From Paraphoma chrysanthemicola (taxonomy: Eukaryota > Ascomycota > Dothideomycetes > Pleosporales > Phaeosphaeriaceae): a stretch of 64,000 nt of DNA. Location: assembly GCA_020744225.1 (NCBI GenBank), contig JAGMWG010000002.1, positions 62,001 to 126,000 of the forward strand. Direction: 5' to 3'. Each line of letters begins with the position of its first letter. Position 1 is the stretch's first letter. Positions 11,950-22,108 of this stretch are shown here, one piece after another. A program made the translations under genes and the position numbers. The notes below the pieces were generated by a model, which was not told where the DNA came from, searched no databases, and saw only the letters and a list, made by a program, of their open reading frames with translations.

Positions 11950-14900
11950 TCAATCAGTCGGCGCGGGAGTGTCTTCGGTCTTGATGGCCGCAGAGTCTTT
12001 CTGCGCCGACGCTTTTTTATCTGTCTCTGTCGCATCACCGTGCCCATTGGCATCAGCGCTCTCGACTTTCGGTGTCTCCACTGCACTGGCACCTGCGTTT
12101 GTAGCAAGCTGAGATATGTCTGTAATCGAGCGCTTCTGTAAGGTTCCGTTCTGCACAGCTGGCGACCCGGGGACCGGCGTCAGAGGCTCCACGCTAGGAC
12201 GGTGCGAAGATGAGAGCGAGGGTGCATGGGACGCGGGCGCTGGCGCAGTAGACGATGCGCCTGTCATGTTGGGCGTAAACCTTTGCGGTTCACTCTCTGT
12301 CTGAGACCCGGCTACCTGCGTTGATGCACTTGGTGCAGCAGTCGCCGGTTGCGATTGCGATTGCGATTGCGAAGGCGAAGGTTGGGCAACGGTGCTAGCC
12401 GCAGCATCAGCCGCAATTGCAGCAGCCGTTCCTGCTGAATCGGTGCTTGGTGCTACCGGCACATGTACTGGTGCCGCTGGCTGCGGAGCTGGTTCGCTCG
12501 TGTTGTACTTGGCAAGCTCTTTGATCCCTGAGATGGCGTAGAGCAGGGCCGACTCTGCGCTCGTGAGCTTGTCTTTAGGGAACTGGGGATCCACGTATGC
12601 TCTGATGGCATTGTCGACCTTTTGATCTTCGCCTGGCTCCGTCCTGGCCTCGAGATACACCTTGCGGAACGCTTCGAGCTGGCGTATTAGGTCAGGGTGC
12701 GTCGTGGATAGGTAGCGGCCGGGAACGCCAGCAGATTGCGGTGCCTGGTGTGGCGCATGTGATTGCTGCGAGTAGGGGGACGGTCTTGTTGCTTGCTGGC
12801 CTGGTGGCGGATAAGGTGTGTATGGTTGGCCTGGTGCAGGACCATAAGGGCTGGGCCCAGCAGTGGCATAAGGCCCTCCATATGGACTTGCTGCTTGAGG
12901 TGGACCACTGTACGACTGCGATGTGTTGGTAGGATACAGAACACCGTATTGGCCACTTGCTCCGCCTGCCGCGGTGACCGGTGGTGTCTGCGAGCTTGCA
13001 GGTGGGTACGGGCGTGGCGGGGTTGGCGCAGTCGGGCTGCCGGCAGTGTTTCCTCCCGCCCAAGGAGAAGCGTAAGGCGAAGGGTGGGGCGCGGTCTGTG
13101 GAGCTGTCGATGGGGTCGCGTTTGCATCGCGGGCCATGCTAGGTGGCAAGCGTGGCTGGGAGTTGGCCAAGCTGGGAGGCAACCTGGGCGCAGCTGGCGG
13201 CATATTGTGCGGAGCCATTCCAGCATGGTAGGGGTAGCCAGGCTGTGGGTAGGGCGGATAGCCGTTCGGTGGCGGGTAGTATGGCTGTCGCTGAGCATGG
13301 TTGACAGGAGGACTGACTTGCCTCTTGCGGCGCTCTTTTTCGATGGACACGTCTTGGTTGACTTTCCAATTGAAGCCCTTGCCCTCCTTGTCGCCTTTGA
13401 CGAAAGCGTCGTGCTGTCCAAGATTGTGGCGCACACTTGACTGCCATCCGCTTGTTGTGGTCTTGAACTTGTACCAGGGATATTTCCTCTCAATGTAGTT
13501 GTAAATCTGCTGGAGGTTCATCTGGCCGGTGGGAGAAGACGAGATGGCCTCGTGGATAAGGACAACGTAGTTTGCGGTTGGTCGCTGCAGCTGTTCTTCC
13601 GTATAATCTTCCATGCGCGGCTCCGGTGACGGTGTCCGAGGTGGCTTGCTGGGCTTAGACTGCCTCCTCTCGCCTGAGAGGCCATCGCCATTCTCGGTCG
13701 ACTCCATAACATCGCCGTCCTCACCATCGATTGCATTGGAGTCCTTTCGCTTGACAATTTTCGGCTTCATTGACGGCATAGGTATGTCAGCCGGATCGAT
13801 GCCAGCCGCCTTGGCTCGCTCAATTTCCTTTGCCTGCTTGATGAGCTGCGATCGCTGCCTCTTGGACATGATACCGTCCTTTGGTGGGCGGCCAGGCCCT
13901 TTGCGCTTCTCCACGACCTGACCAATCAAAGTTGCTGGCAGGTTGTGATGCCGGGCCATCTCTTCAGTGATCAGGCCTTCGATCTCTCCACCTGCTTCAA
14001 GTTCGCCCTCAAGTGGCTTGCGGAGCAGCGGCGGGCTGTCGTTGACGGGCTTGGGTTCGGGCTTCTTCTCAACCGGAGGCTCCTTTGGCGTCGCTTCGAC
14101 GGGCGTCTCCTCCTTGACAGGCGTCTTTGTGGACGTCTTGGCTGGAGCCTTACCCTTCTCCTTGGGTTCCTTGAACTCCTTGGGCTCTTTCGACTCTTTC
14201 GGTTCCTTGGCGGCTTTCGCCTCCTTGACCGGCTCTCTGTTCGCTTCCTTGTGCTTCGACTTGAGCTTCTTGATAGGCACCTCGTCTGGCGTGATCTCTC
14301 GGTGTTTGCGCTTGTGCGCCTTCTTGACTTCTTTCGGCGGAGCAGGTGGCGGAACCTTGAGCTTGATCTTGACGCTTTGTTTCTGCCGTGGTCGCGGCGC
14401 AGGCTCCTCATAGTCATCCATGTCGTCGTCATCGCCAAAGGCATCGTCTGACTCAAGCTCGCTGACAGGGTAGTGATATACATGTCGTGGGTTGACGCTG
14501 AGCTCGCCTTCACTATCGGAACTTTCCTGTTCTTCGCTCTCGAGCTCGCCATGGCCGTTTTCGAAAGAGAAGCTCATAGGGCGAGATCCGGACTCTTGGC
14601 GGTGCCGCTGATCTTCTGTGAGCGCTACGTCTGGAAGATAAAACTGGATGTTGACGGCGCCAATCACAAGACGGTCACCGTGGTCCAGCGGGACGACATC
14701 ACCGCGATATCTGAAGGCACCTTCGTGATGCAGGCCGTTCGAGCCCAAAACCTCAATGCAGAAGTGCCCTTCATTGAAGTCGTAGAAGATCTTGGCGTGC
14801 TCTCGCGAGATGCCCTTTGGGCCGTGTGAGCCTGTTCGGGCTGTGATGTGGTGAGGATGGATGGGCACAATTGGACAGTCATGCGGGTCTTCAGGAACGT

Positions 14901-15666
14901 GGCCGTCGAATTGGGCAGGTACCTCAGGGAACGCCTGCATGAGCATGGCCTGGGGCGCGCGCTCAGCCGGCTTCTCTTCGCCAGAGTCGCCCGTCGGGTG
15001 CGAGGCTGAACTGAGAGAGTGCGAGGCGTTGCTCTGGCGGCGCTGCTGGTACTCCATGGGCATCGAGGCAATGGGCGCGCTGACAATGCCGCCCTTCTCG
15101 CTGATGACGCTGCGGGCGGCACGGCGCTTGCGCTTTTTGGACGGCTTGCCATTGAGCAGCTCCTCAGCGGCCTGCGGCTGGCCCTCGGCGTGCAGCTGGT
15201 CGACCTTGGCCAGGCGGCGCATGTCGCGGTGGGCGAGCTCAATGTTGCGGCCAAGGATGATCTGGTACGTGTGCATGTAGTACGAGCCGTCGTCGAAGCG
15301 CAGACGGGCAAAGGCGGTCAGACGCTCGTCGCTGATGGTGGGCTGGGAGAAGTCCATGCCGGTGAAGTCGGCGCCCAAGCCAGCATCAAACATGTTGGCG
15401 GCGGCGACGGGCATCTGAATGGGGTCGCCCAGCGCAGGTAGGCTGGTGTCGAGCGCACTCAGGTCATGGCTCGCAGCGACGTCGGGAAGGGTGGCGGCAG
15501 GCGCATCTGGGAGAGCGACGGCAGGCGCGTCGTGCGCATCGGCGGTCGCAGCTTCCATGTTGACGGCCGAGGATGCAGGAGCGGCTGGCGGCGAGTGGGA
15601 ACCGTCGGCGGGGGCATGGCGGGCGCTGACATGGTGTTCGAGCTCGCGGGAAGAGGCTACGAGCAT
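11950..15666 (-). CDS. FHL1: FHL1-like forkhead/FHA transcription factor
   Basis: A single uninterrupted frame of 1238 residues. Residues about 118-140 (FARLRFDDGSYYMHTYQIILGRN) open an FHA domain that resumes at about 280-347 with HGPKGISREHAKIFY and VLGSNG; a roughly 130-residue basic and low-complexity insert separates the parts. An AT-hook-like KRKGPGRPPKDG lies near 587-598. A winged-helix domain spans about 694-775, with SGWQSSVRHNLGQHDAFVK as the recognition-helix region. The FHA-forkhead order and the noncanonical ANYVVLIHEAI start of the forkhead domain fit FHL1, which controls ribosomal-protein and rRNA-processing genes, rather than FKH1/2. The rest is Lys/Glu-rich or Pro/Gln/Ser-rich and probably disordered. 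The ATG at 15666 is the first in frame, but a 5' non-coding or short coding exon upstream cannot be excluded. Confidence 0.85.
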   Translation of the reverse strand: MLVASSRELEHHVSARHAPADGSHSPPAAPASSAVNMEAATADAHDAPAVALPDAPAATLPDVAASHDLSALDTSLPALGDPIQMPVAAANMFDAGLGADFTGMDFSQPTISDERLTAFARLRFDDGSYYMHTYQIILGRNIELAHRDMRRLAKVDQLHAEGQPQAAEELLNGKPSKKRKRRAARSVISEKGGIVSAPIASMPMEYQQRRQSNASHSLSSASHPTGDSGEEKPAERAPQAMLMQAFPEVPAQFDGHVPEDPHDCPIVPIHPHHITARTGSHGPKGISREHAKIFYDFNEGHFCIEVLGSNGLHHEGAFRYRGDVVPLDHGDRLVIGAVNIQFYLPDVALTEDQRHRQESGSRPMSFSFENGHGELESEEQESSDSEGELSVNPRHVYHYPVSELESDDAFGDDDDMDDYEEPAPRPRQKQSVKIKLKVPPPAPPKEVKKAHKRKHREITPDEVPIKKLKSKHKEANREPVKEAKAAKEPKESKEPKEFKEPKEKGKAPAKTSTKTPVKEETPVEATPKEPPVEKKPEPKPVNDSPPLLRKPLEGELEAGGEIEGLITEEMARHHNLPATLIGQVVEKRKGPGRPPKDGIMSKRQRSQLIKQAKEIERAKAAGIDPADIPMPSMKPKIVKRKDSNAIDGEDGDVMESTENGDGLSGERRQSKPSKPPRTPSPEPRMEDYTEEQLQRPTANYVVLIHEAISSSPTGQMNLQQIYNYIERKYPWYKFKTTTSGWQSSVRHNLGQHDAFVKGDKEGKGFNWKVNQDVSIEKERRKRQVSPPVNHAQRQPYYPPPNGYPPYPQPGYPYHAGMAPHNMPPAAPRLPPSLANSQPRLPPSMARDANATPSTAPQTAPHPSPYASPWAGGNTAGSPTAPTPPRPYPPASSQTPPVTAAGGASGQYGVLYPTNTSQSYSGPPQAASPYGGPYATAGPSPYGPAPGQPYTPYPPPGQQATRPSPYSQQSHAPHQAPQSAGVPGRYLSTTHPDLIRQLEAFRKVYLEARTEPGEDQKVDNAIRAYVDPQFPKDKLTSAESALLYAISGIKELAKYNTSEPAPQPAAPVHVPVAPSTDSAGTAAAIAADAAASTVAQPSPSQSQSQSQPATAAPSASTQVAGSQTESEPQRFTPNMTGASSTAPAPASHAPSLSSSHRPSVEPLTPVPGSPAVQNGTLQKRSITDISQLATNAGASAVETPKVESADANGHGDATETDKKASAQKDSAAIKTEDTPAPTD
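12349..12372. repeat. short tandem repeat coding Ser-Gln
   Basis: Four copies of a six-base unit TTGCGA on the plus strand encode an SQSQSQ tract in the C-terminal tail of the FHL1-like protein. It is likely to vary in length between strains. Confidence 0.75.
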
Positions 15667-16294
15667 GCTGCCGGCGCCATCTTCGTCGAGTCTGGAAGTC
15701 GAGGGTGCGAAGTCGCCGTTCGAGGTGCCGTCTGCGCGCTGTTAGCCGGCACTCGCGAGACGCTCAGAGGGCGCAGGCAGGGCGTACCGTAGTGCAGAGC
15801 AGCAAGCAGCGGGCAGGCCAGTTGCGCAGGCAGAGACGGGCGCGGGCGAGGGCTGGTGGATGGATGCGAAGTCTGCACGTCGCGGAGCCGGTGCGTCTCG
15901 CGGTCTTCTCCGCTGCGAGAGCCTTGAGGCGCTAATCGCCAGCCCTCCGCTGCACGTGCGCCTTGCCCAGCCGCCGCCCTCAACGTCGTCGCCAGCCGCT
16001 GAGCACCGTCCAGCCCCATCGCCCAGTCGACGCGTGCCAATTGAGACGCCCAACGCGCATCCGCTGCGTGAAGGTAGTCCCTCATCTCTGCCGTTTCGTG
16101 TCTGCTGCACAATGTGAGTTGAGTTGAAGTTGAGCGGCCTCACTTTCAAGAGACGTACCCGTAGAGCAGAGAGAAACTGTGAAAGTGAATGCGAGACTCC
16201 TAAAGAGTGCGAGGGATTGTGATCAGTCGAAAGAGCGAGAACGGTTTGCTGCAAATCCTGGGTGCAGATTGGGCGCGGACCTCCGAGACTTGCA
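15667..16294. promoter_or_regulatory. divergent promoter between FHL1-like gene and 2OG oxygenase
   Basis: A 628-bp spacer between two outward-facing starts. It is GC-rich near the FHL1 side and more mixed toward the oxygenase. Open frames within it overlap on both strands and have no domain, so I treat it as promoter and 5' leader sequence. Confidence 0.45.
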
Positions 16295-17105
16295 ATGGCT
16301 CCCAAGAATAAGGGAAGGAAGGACGTAGCAAAGCCAGCTGCATCCGCTCAACCAGCGGTGCAGACGCCGAACTGGCCGGCCTTCACTCCTCTCAGGCCAG
16401 CCTCGGATCTCGCGCTGCACGACGTATTGCCGGGCCAGATTATCACCGTCCCCAGCTTCTGGACTGCATCACTCTGCAAGAACTACGTGTCGTTTCTCTC
16501 ATCGCTCTCTCTCACCACCACTCCCGGCAAGCCTAAAAAGGGCGAGGCATTGCGCGTAAATGATCGTTTCCAGATCGACGACCCTGCCTTTGCTGAGCGG
16601 CTCTGGAGTCAGACTGCTTTGAAGGCATTGGTGACAGAAGCACAGCGGGAAGAACTTTGGGGAGGCACAGTCGTCGGCCTCAATCCAAACATCCGCATCT
16701 ATCGATACACTCAGGGGCAATTCTTTGATCAGCATTGTACGTCTCCATGCCTGCTGGCTCGGATGGAGCGCTGATGGCACGTGGGTTGTGCTGACCAGAC
16801 CAGACGATGACTCTAACAACGTGACACTCCCCGGCACAGCGCCCGTGAAAGCGCGGACAACCTGGACGCTCTTGCTCTATCTCACTTCTCCTGCCACTGG
16901 CTGCATTGGCGGAGAGACGGTTTTCTACCCGGACCCTCCCAAAAAGAAGAGCAAAGAGCCGCCACCAGAGCCGGTTGTCGTTGACCTCGAGGTCGGACTG
17001 GCTTTGCTGCACCGCCACGGTGCCGACTGCATGCTCCATGAGGGACGAGAAGTGATCCAAGGCGAGAAATGGGTCATCAGGAGCGACTTGTGCGTCAAAA
17101 GGTGA
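16295..17105 (+). CDS. 2-oxoglutarate/Fe(II) dioxygenase, prolyl-hydroxylase-like
   Basis: Two exons (16295-16736 and 16804-17105) with a 67-nt intron give 247 residues. The splice creates RYTQGQFFDQHYDDSNNV, which carries the HxD iron-binding pair (H-Y-D, about residues 147-149) typical of P4H-type oxygenases. The distal iron ligand is probably the His of CMLHEGREV near residue 229, followed by KWVIRSD, where a basic residue would bind 2-oxoglutarate. The central WTLLLYLT and GGETVFYPD strands match the jelly-roll core. The N-terminus is Lys/Ala-rich and could be nuclear or cytosolic; no signal peptide is seen. Similar fungal proteins are annotated only as oxidoreductases, so the substrate is unknown. 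An in-frame ATG 33 nt upstream is possible, but MAPKNKGRK looks more typical. Confidence 0.85.
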
Positions 17106-18094
17106 CCACAGCGCAAACCTGAAAACGCACGCCTGCTGAAGGCAAGCCCTCGGCCAATTGAAGAAATTGTTGGTGCCTCTACACATTGATATATGCCGCG
17201 ATCTTGCGAAGCATGGCGACGATGTGTATATTGCGAGCGGAGAGACCGGTACTGAGGCTGATTCCTATGTGTCACCATCGACAATTACACACTCGAGTCA
17301 ACTACAAGGAGAGCCATTTTGGTACCACCTTCTGCTGGGCCCGGAACATGTACGCTGATAATCGTACTTACAACTTGATTTGAGGTGGCTGTCATGAGGA
17401 CCGCATGCTTTGGCATGCTTCAAAGCACGGAAAATCGGGTTCGCCTACCGAAGGCTAAACAACGGAGCGAGACTTTACACGCACACACAACCAGCGAACG
17501 TTCTTCCCAAAATGCCACAGCAATTCACATTCACCTGCACTTTCCCAATTGGGTATTATCACAAAGTCCATTACCATTTCTTCGCAATGATCAATGGTTG
17601 GTCGAATCTTCTTCCTTGAACGTGTACTCACAAGCACAGAACCCTGCAGGCGACAACAAAACAAGGTTGCGCAATTGCATCACCGGTGCAGCGGGCTATG
17701 TATTTATCAATATTCTTCCATTCTCGCATTCTCCCAAGTCGTTTGGATTGGGTTTCATGCCAACCTCGCTAAATGCGGGATGGTGCTAGCTTCTCACTCT
17801 TGGCGATTCATCGCCCGTTTCATCCTTGCAACCTAACGATCTCGGGCAATAGGCTCGATACCAGATGCTTGACGTATGGTTTCACACACTGCCATCTTGT
17901 CCGTCCAGGGATAAGCGCCCGCGGCATATTGAAAGATGCCCATGTCAAACGATTTCAGTTGGAGAGCACAGAGTGGGCCGTCGACTATGCATACACTTCA
18001 AGTGCAGGCGCTGCTGCCTTTGGCTCTCCAGCTGCGCTCAATGTTCTTCCCCTACGCTCTGGCAGCACTTGAATAATTACACACTAGCATCAAG
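17106..18094. other. intergenic region
   Basis: Nearly 1 kb without a supported gene. Overlapping short frames have no domain. The last part should contain the promoter of the UstYa-like gene. Confidence 0.5.
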
Positions 18095-19001
18095 ATGGCA
18101 CAACAGCAGTACTCGCACATCGACACACATGATCAGCATGATGACGACTCGTCAACTGAAGTCGAATCATTGGTTGGAGCAGAGAAGAAATGGGCGTCGG
18201 ACGACTTCCACCACACATCCCAACGATCCAACAGGCGGATACTCTGTCCTCCACTCGTGGCCGCGCTCCGATGGGTGCTCGTGATAGGCTTGCAGCTCAT
18301 CATCATTGGACTATTGGCGAGGGATCAAGGCCTTTTGGAATCAACGCGATGGCGGGGACGGGCGACGAGTGCGCACGATGTCGGAGGAGATATCACGGGC
18401 TGGGGCAAGCATAGTAAGTCACTGTCACGCCTTCTGTGGCCATGACTGACCAAAACAGTCCCAACGCAGGTGACGACTTTTGCAATCAACCAAACTTTTG
18501 CGCCATACAATACGTCCGAGTTCTTCCAGCCCGAAGTGTTGCGTGCTTGGAACGAGCTTATGCCAGGTACTTTTATCGCTGTATCGCTCGTCACCAAAAG
18601 CTAATTGCTGTGAAGTTGGCATGGGCTTCCAAGCGATCCCAGATCCAGAGAATTACAACGACCTGCCGACTCCCATCGTATGGCCCAACGCTACAGTCTT
18701 CACCACTAGCATGACGCACCAGCTGCACTGCCTGTATGCTGTCGTTGCCGTGTACAGCGGCATGACATCCGGCCACCAGCTCGAGGAGGACCATCACTGG
18801 CACATGATTCATTGCTTCGACTACATGCGACAAGCAATCCTGTGCTCAGCAGACATGGCACTGGAAGGACTGGAGACGACATTCCCGGACCACAATGGTG
18901 GCAGCGATGGGTGGGACAGCAAGCATGTCTGCAAGGATCCGAAGATCGTTCGGGAGAGGCTTGAGAGTGTGCGGGCGTATGATGACCAGGAGATCTTCTA
19001 G
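18095..19001 (+). CDS. UstYa-like (DUF3328) oxidase
   Basis: Three exons (18095-18413, 18459-18566, 18616-19001) with introns of 45 and 49 nt give 270 residues. An N-terminal cytosolic tail precedes one membrane helix (VLVIGLQLIIIGLLA, about residues 68-82). The luminal part has both signature motifs of the UstYa family: HQLHC at about 177-181 and HMIHC at about 205-209, followed by YMRQAILCSAD. UstYa-type proteins catalyse oxidative steps such as cyclisation or hydroxylation in ribosomal-peptide (ustiloxin) and other mycotoxin pathways, and the HxxHC motifs are thought to hold the active-site metal. No NRPS, peptidase or repeated precursor peptide is seen nearby, so this copy may be an orphan. 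Type II membrane topology is inferred. Confidence 0.92.
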
Positions 19002-19805
19002 GCGGTGACTTCCTCAACTGTAGTATCGGAGAGTCAATAATGTGGGGTCCCGGAGACTACAAAGAATTCTGATCGAGTTTCCAAGCAGATGTCGTGCACG
19101 TTTGGCGGTAGCTACAGCATACTCATGACTATGCCAGACATGTGGCAAGAGCCGACATACCCCCTCCGGAACATCGTCGTTGGGACGATGCAAACTCCTG
19201 CCTCTTTCCGGCGCCAGGCGATTTCCGGCCACGTTACTGCGTATGAAGACTGCGAGACTGATAAATGCTTGTGGCTGCAAGCAAAATGACACGACATGTA
19301 GTATGGTAATAGGAAAGGGAAACTCGCAAGTAATATCTTCAGTCTGGCTCGACTAATCAGCTTGCACTGTGGGAGCAAAATCTTTTGCCCCTCAGACAAG
19401 CCTCAAAGTACCTGTTGAGGACTGCAAACGTTCTTAGAGTGCATGTGGGATGTAGAGCAGAGCTGTCCAATCAGAGTCGAATGATTGTGGCTGGACGGAG
19501 CGCTGTGAGAGGCTGAGTGGGGATGACGTTTAGTCGGGGGATGATGCATGTTCCAGTTGTGCTTCAGCTGGAAATAGCAGCGCCCAAACGCCATCACTCA
19601 GCAACCACATGCGCGGCCCTTGTGAGCCACCCGGATGGCCAGCTGTACGGGCACTTCTTCTTGACTCTACATAACCCATAGACCTATATCTCATGCGATA
19701 ATATTTTCCCACCATATACCCGTAATAATTGTAATACACATCAGATCACTTCAGCAGCACATCGGTAGCCCCCACTCTCAACACCAACCAACAACACCAC
19801 AAACG
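19002..19805. other. intergenic region
   Basis: About 800 bp with no supported gene. The final 70 bases are C/A-rich, a common look for a fungal 5' leader, and lead into the start at 19806. Confidence 0.5.
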
Positions 19806-20555
19806 ATGAGCGCAAAGCACAATCTGCACACGGCTGCCTCGATCCCTGCGCATATCCCGCCGGCCGTCATCCTCGCTGCGCTGCACGACCACGAGAATGC
19901 GCTCACGCTGCAGGCGCTGACGCAGGGCCACAAGAAGCTGCCCACGACGGATGCAACGACGCTCAAAGACACGTACTGGTACCCGACGGACCTGCACCCC
20001 GTGACAACGTACGCCGTCACCGAGGTCATCAAGCTGCTGCCGGGCGTCGGCGAGTGGGGCAAGAAGTACATCACCTTTCCGTCATGCTTCCAGGACACGC
20101 CAACGGGCATCAAGACGCGCGCCGACGCGAGCGGTGTCATCGTACGGGCCGAGTTCAGGGTGGTGCGTGGCGGGGCGGCAGCCGAGGTCGAGGGCGAGAA
20201 TGGCGGCGTGGGCGATGCAGAATGGGTGCTAGTCGAGGATGTCGAGGTGAGCTGCGCGTGGTGGCTGATGCCGTTCGTCAAGGGCAAGATGGAGCAGGCG
20301 CACCGTGGCATCTGCAGCAAAGTAGTAGAAAAAGTCGAGATGGAGATGAGGCAAAGGGCTGTGGCGGGCGTCGAGTTTGGCGGGCGACATAGTGTGCAGT
20401 CGAGCGTCGACAGTCGTAAGGGCAAGGCGCCACTCGACACGGGCAAGGCGCTGCCGGGCGTGCCACCGCAGGAGGGGACATTTGAGGTGGACGCGCTGGA
20501 TACGCAGAGGACCGAGATGCCCGCCGACGTGCCAGAGAAGATCACATATCGCTAG
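19806..20555 (+). CDS. DUF7053-like conserved fungal protein
   Basis: A single-exon gene for 249 residues. It begins with an amphipathic stretch, SIPAHIPPAVILAALHDHENAL, followed by DTYWYPTDLHPVTTYAVTE and KYITFPSCFQDTPTGIKTRADASGVIVRAEF. The alternating strands and the late helix (VKGKMEQAHRGICSKVVEKVEME) look like a START/SRPBCC-type ligand-binding fold, and this arrangement matches a conserved ascomycete family that I recall as DUF7053. No function is established. The C-terminal 60 residues are polar and low in complexity. No signal peptide or membrane helix is present. Its stop lies only 36 bp from the stop of the convergent phosphatase gene, so the transcripts probably overlap. Confidence 0.78.
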   Translation: MSAKHNLHTAASIPAHIPPAVILAALHDHENALTLQALTQGHKKLPTTDATTLKDTYWYPTDLHPVTTYAVTEVIKLLPGVGEWGKKYITFPSCFQDTPTGIKTRADASGVIVRAEFRVVRGGAAAEVEGENGGVGDAEWVLVEDVEVSCAWWLMPFVKGKMEQAHRGICSKVVEKVEMEMRQRAVAGVEFGGRHSVQSSVDSRKGKAPLDTGKALPGVPPQEGTFEVDALDTQRTEMPADVPEKITYR

Positions 20556-20591
20556 CACCTGGTCTATCACGTGTGTGTGTGAGGTACTACT

Positions 20592-21555
20592 TCACGATAC
20601 ACTCCAAGGCGGCTCGCCCGGCCCATCAGCAGTCAGCGCGGCTCTGAGCCTCGCCACCTCATCCGCGCTCAGTCCCACGAGCTGCACAAAGTAACCCTCG
20701 GCGCTACCCCACCGCCTGTCAACCTCGTCAAGCAGCGCCTCCATGCTCTCTGCCCGCGCGCCAACCATCCGCTCGCACTTGCGCCTCGCCTCGTCCGGGC
20801 CGTACTCGACGAATGCGCCCTTCTTCAGCAGCCGCTCGACGTTGACGTGTCTCGTCGCTGCCAGACCCTGGTCGCTCAGCGTGTACTCGTGCACGACGTG
20901 CTCAGCCGGGACGCCCAGTAGGAGCAACAGGAGCGACACGAACACGCCCGTGCGGTTGTTACCCGTCGTGCAGTGTATGAACAGCGCAGCACGTCTTGCG
21001 CCGTCCTTTGGACCCGACGCAGCAGCGAGCACGTGTCGCACGACGGTGGCCATCATAGATGCGCCCGACGTCAAGATCTCCACAAACGCCGCGACTGTGT
21101 CCTGCGCTGTCGTCAGTATTCTCCTCTACGTTTTCGTCCGAAAGCTGGAAGATGGTGGCACGCACGGCAGGATCCTCGCTAGCATACAACTCATATCTCT
21201 GTCTAGCCCTGTCCTCTGTATACTCGTCGTCGCCAAACACCGGAGACCACACCCTCGTGATGCCCCATTCTCCTAGGTCTCTGACACCAAGTTTCTCAAT
21301 CTGCTGTCGACTGCGAAGGTCAAAGTCTGTTTGAATGTTCAGTCCTTGAAGCTTGGCAATCCCAGCAGCAGTAATGCGTATGCTATCCCCGCCTCGAAAG
21401 ACAAGACCCTTTCGCACGTGCTTAGGCGTGGACGAGGCGATGGGCCACCCGCCTATGTCGCGGAAGTTGGCAACGCCTTGGACATGGTGAAATGGATATG
21501 TGGTCGGTGCTGATTCTTTTTGCGCCGCACATGAGGCTGTATCCATAGCGCTCAT
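20592..21555 (-). CDS. Tyrosine phosphatase (Y_phosphatase3 type)
   Basis: Best model is two exons (21555-21166 and 21101-20592) with a 64-nt intron (21102-21165, GTGCGT donor, GCGCAG acceptor) giving 299 residues. The N-terminus has GVANFRDIGGWP and LVFRGGDSIRIT, the usual opening of this family, then DFDLRSRQQIEKLG. The catalytic loop is HCTTGNNRTG at about residues 173-182, a HC-x5-R signature with Cys174 as nucleophile and Arg180 for phosphate binding. The family dephosphorylates phosphotyrosine or phosphoinositides; which applies here cannot be told. A second possible donor nearer the acceptor would give a 28-nt intron, which seems too short. The gene converges on the DUF7053-like gene. 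Confidence 0.87.
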
Positions 21556-22108
21556 CGTAGCGAATCGTTACCATTACAAGTCGCATCGCGCATCTCACAA
21601 GTCCCCGCTGAACACTCTGTCCCGTTGTGATGTGTCGTTTCAAAGCGGCATCCTAAATCCACCGAGGCTATTGCACATCCATGCGCTTTACAGGGCTAAA
21701 TACAAGTGCCGACCCTGTACACCTGCCCCAGACAGACGAGTGCCCATCAATATACTGGCTCGGCGGGCCAATCATGGCCCTGTGTTCATCTACATTGCAA
21801 TCGCAGTTATGCCCTCCAATCTCGTGAGAGTGGGATTGATTTAGGAGAGTTTACAGCGTTGATGGTTCGGTCGTTCGGCGCAATGGGGCAGGGATAGGTG
21901 GGCTGCATTCCTGGCTGCTCGTCCTTCCTGTTCAGGGCGAATGGAAAGTTCGATCTGCAGGTACCAGTGCTTCCTTCTCTTCTGAGAATTGCAACCTTCA
22001 TTGTCGAGTTTGTACTTTGCACGCGTCGCTGTTTGTTGTAGCATGTTTTGCACTCAATGACACACATCCTTGACCCTTTTTCTCGAGTCAGCGCTGCGGA
22101 CGGATCCG
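21556..22108. promoter_or_regulatory. divergent spacer between phosphatase and MFS gene
   Basis: A 553-bp spacer between outward-facing starts that should contain both promoters. No named site is recognised. Confidence 0.4.

Noticed and set aside
12763..13440. A 225-residue plus-strand frame inside the FHL1-like gene
   Set aside because: Arg/Trp/Cys-rich antisense text of a Pro/Gln-rich coding region.
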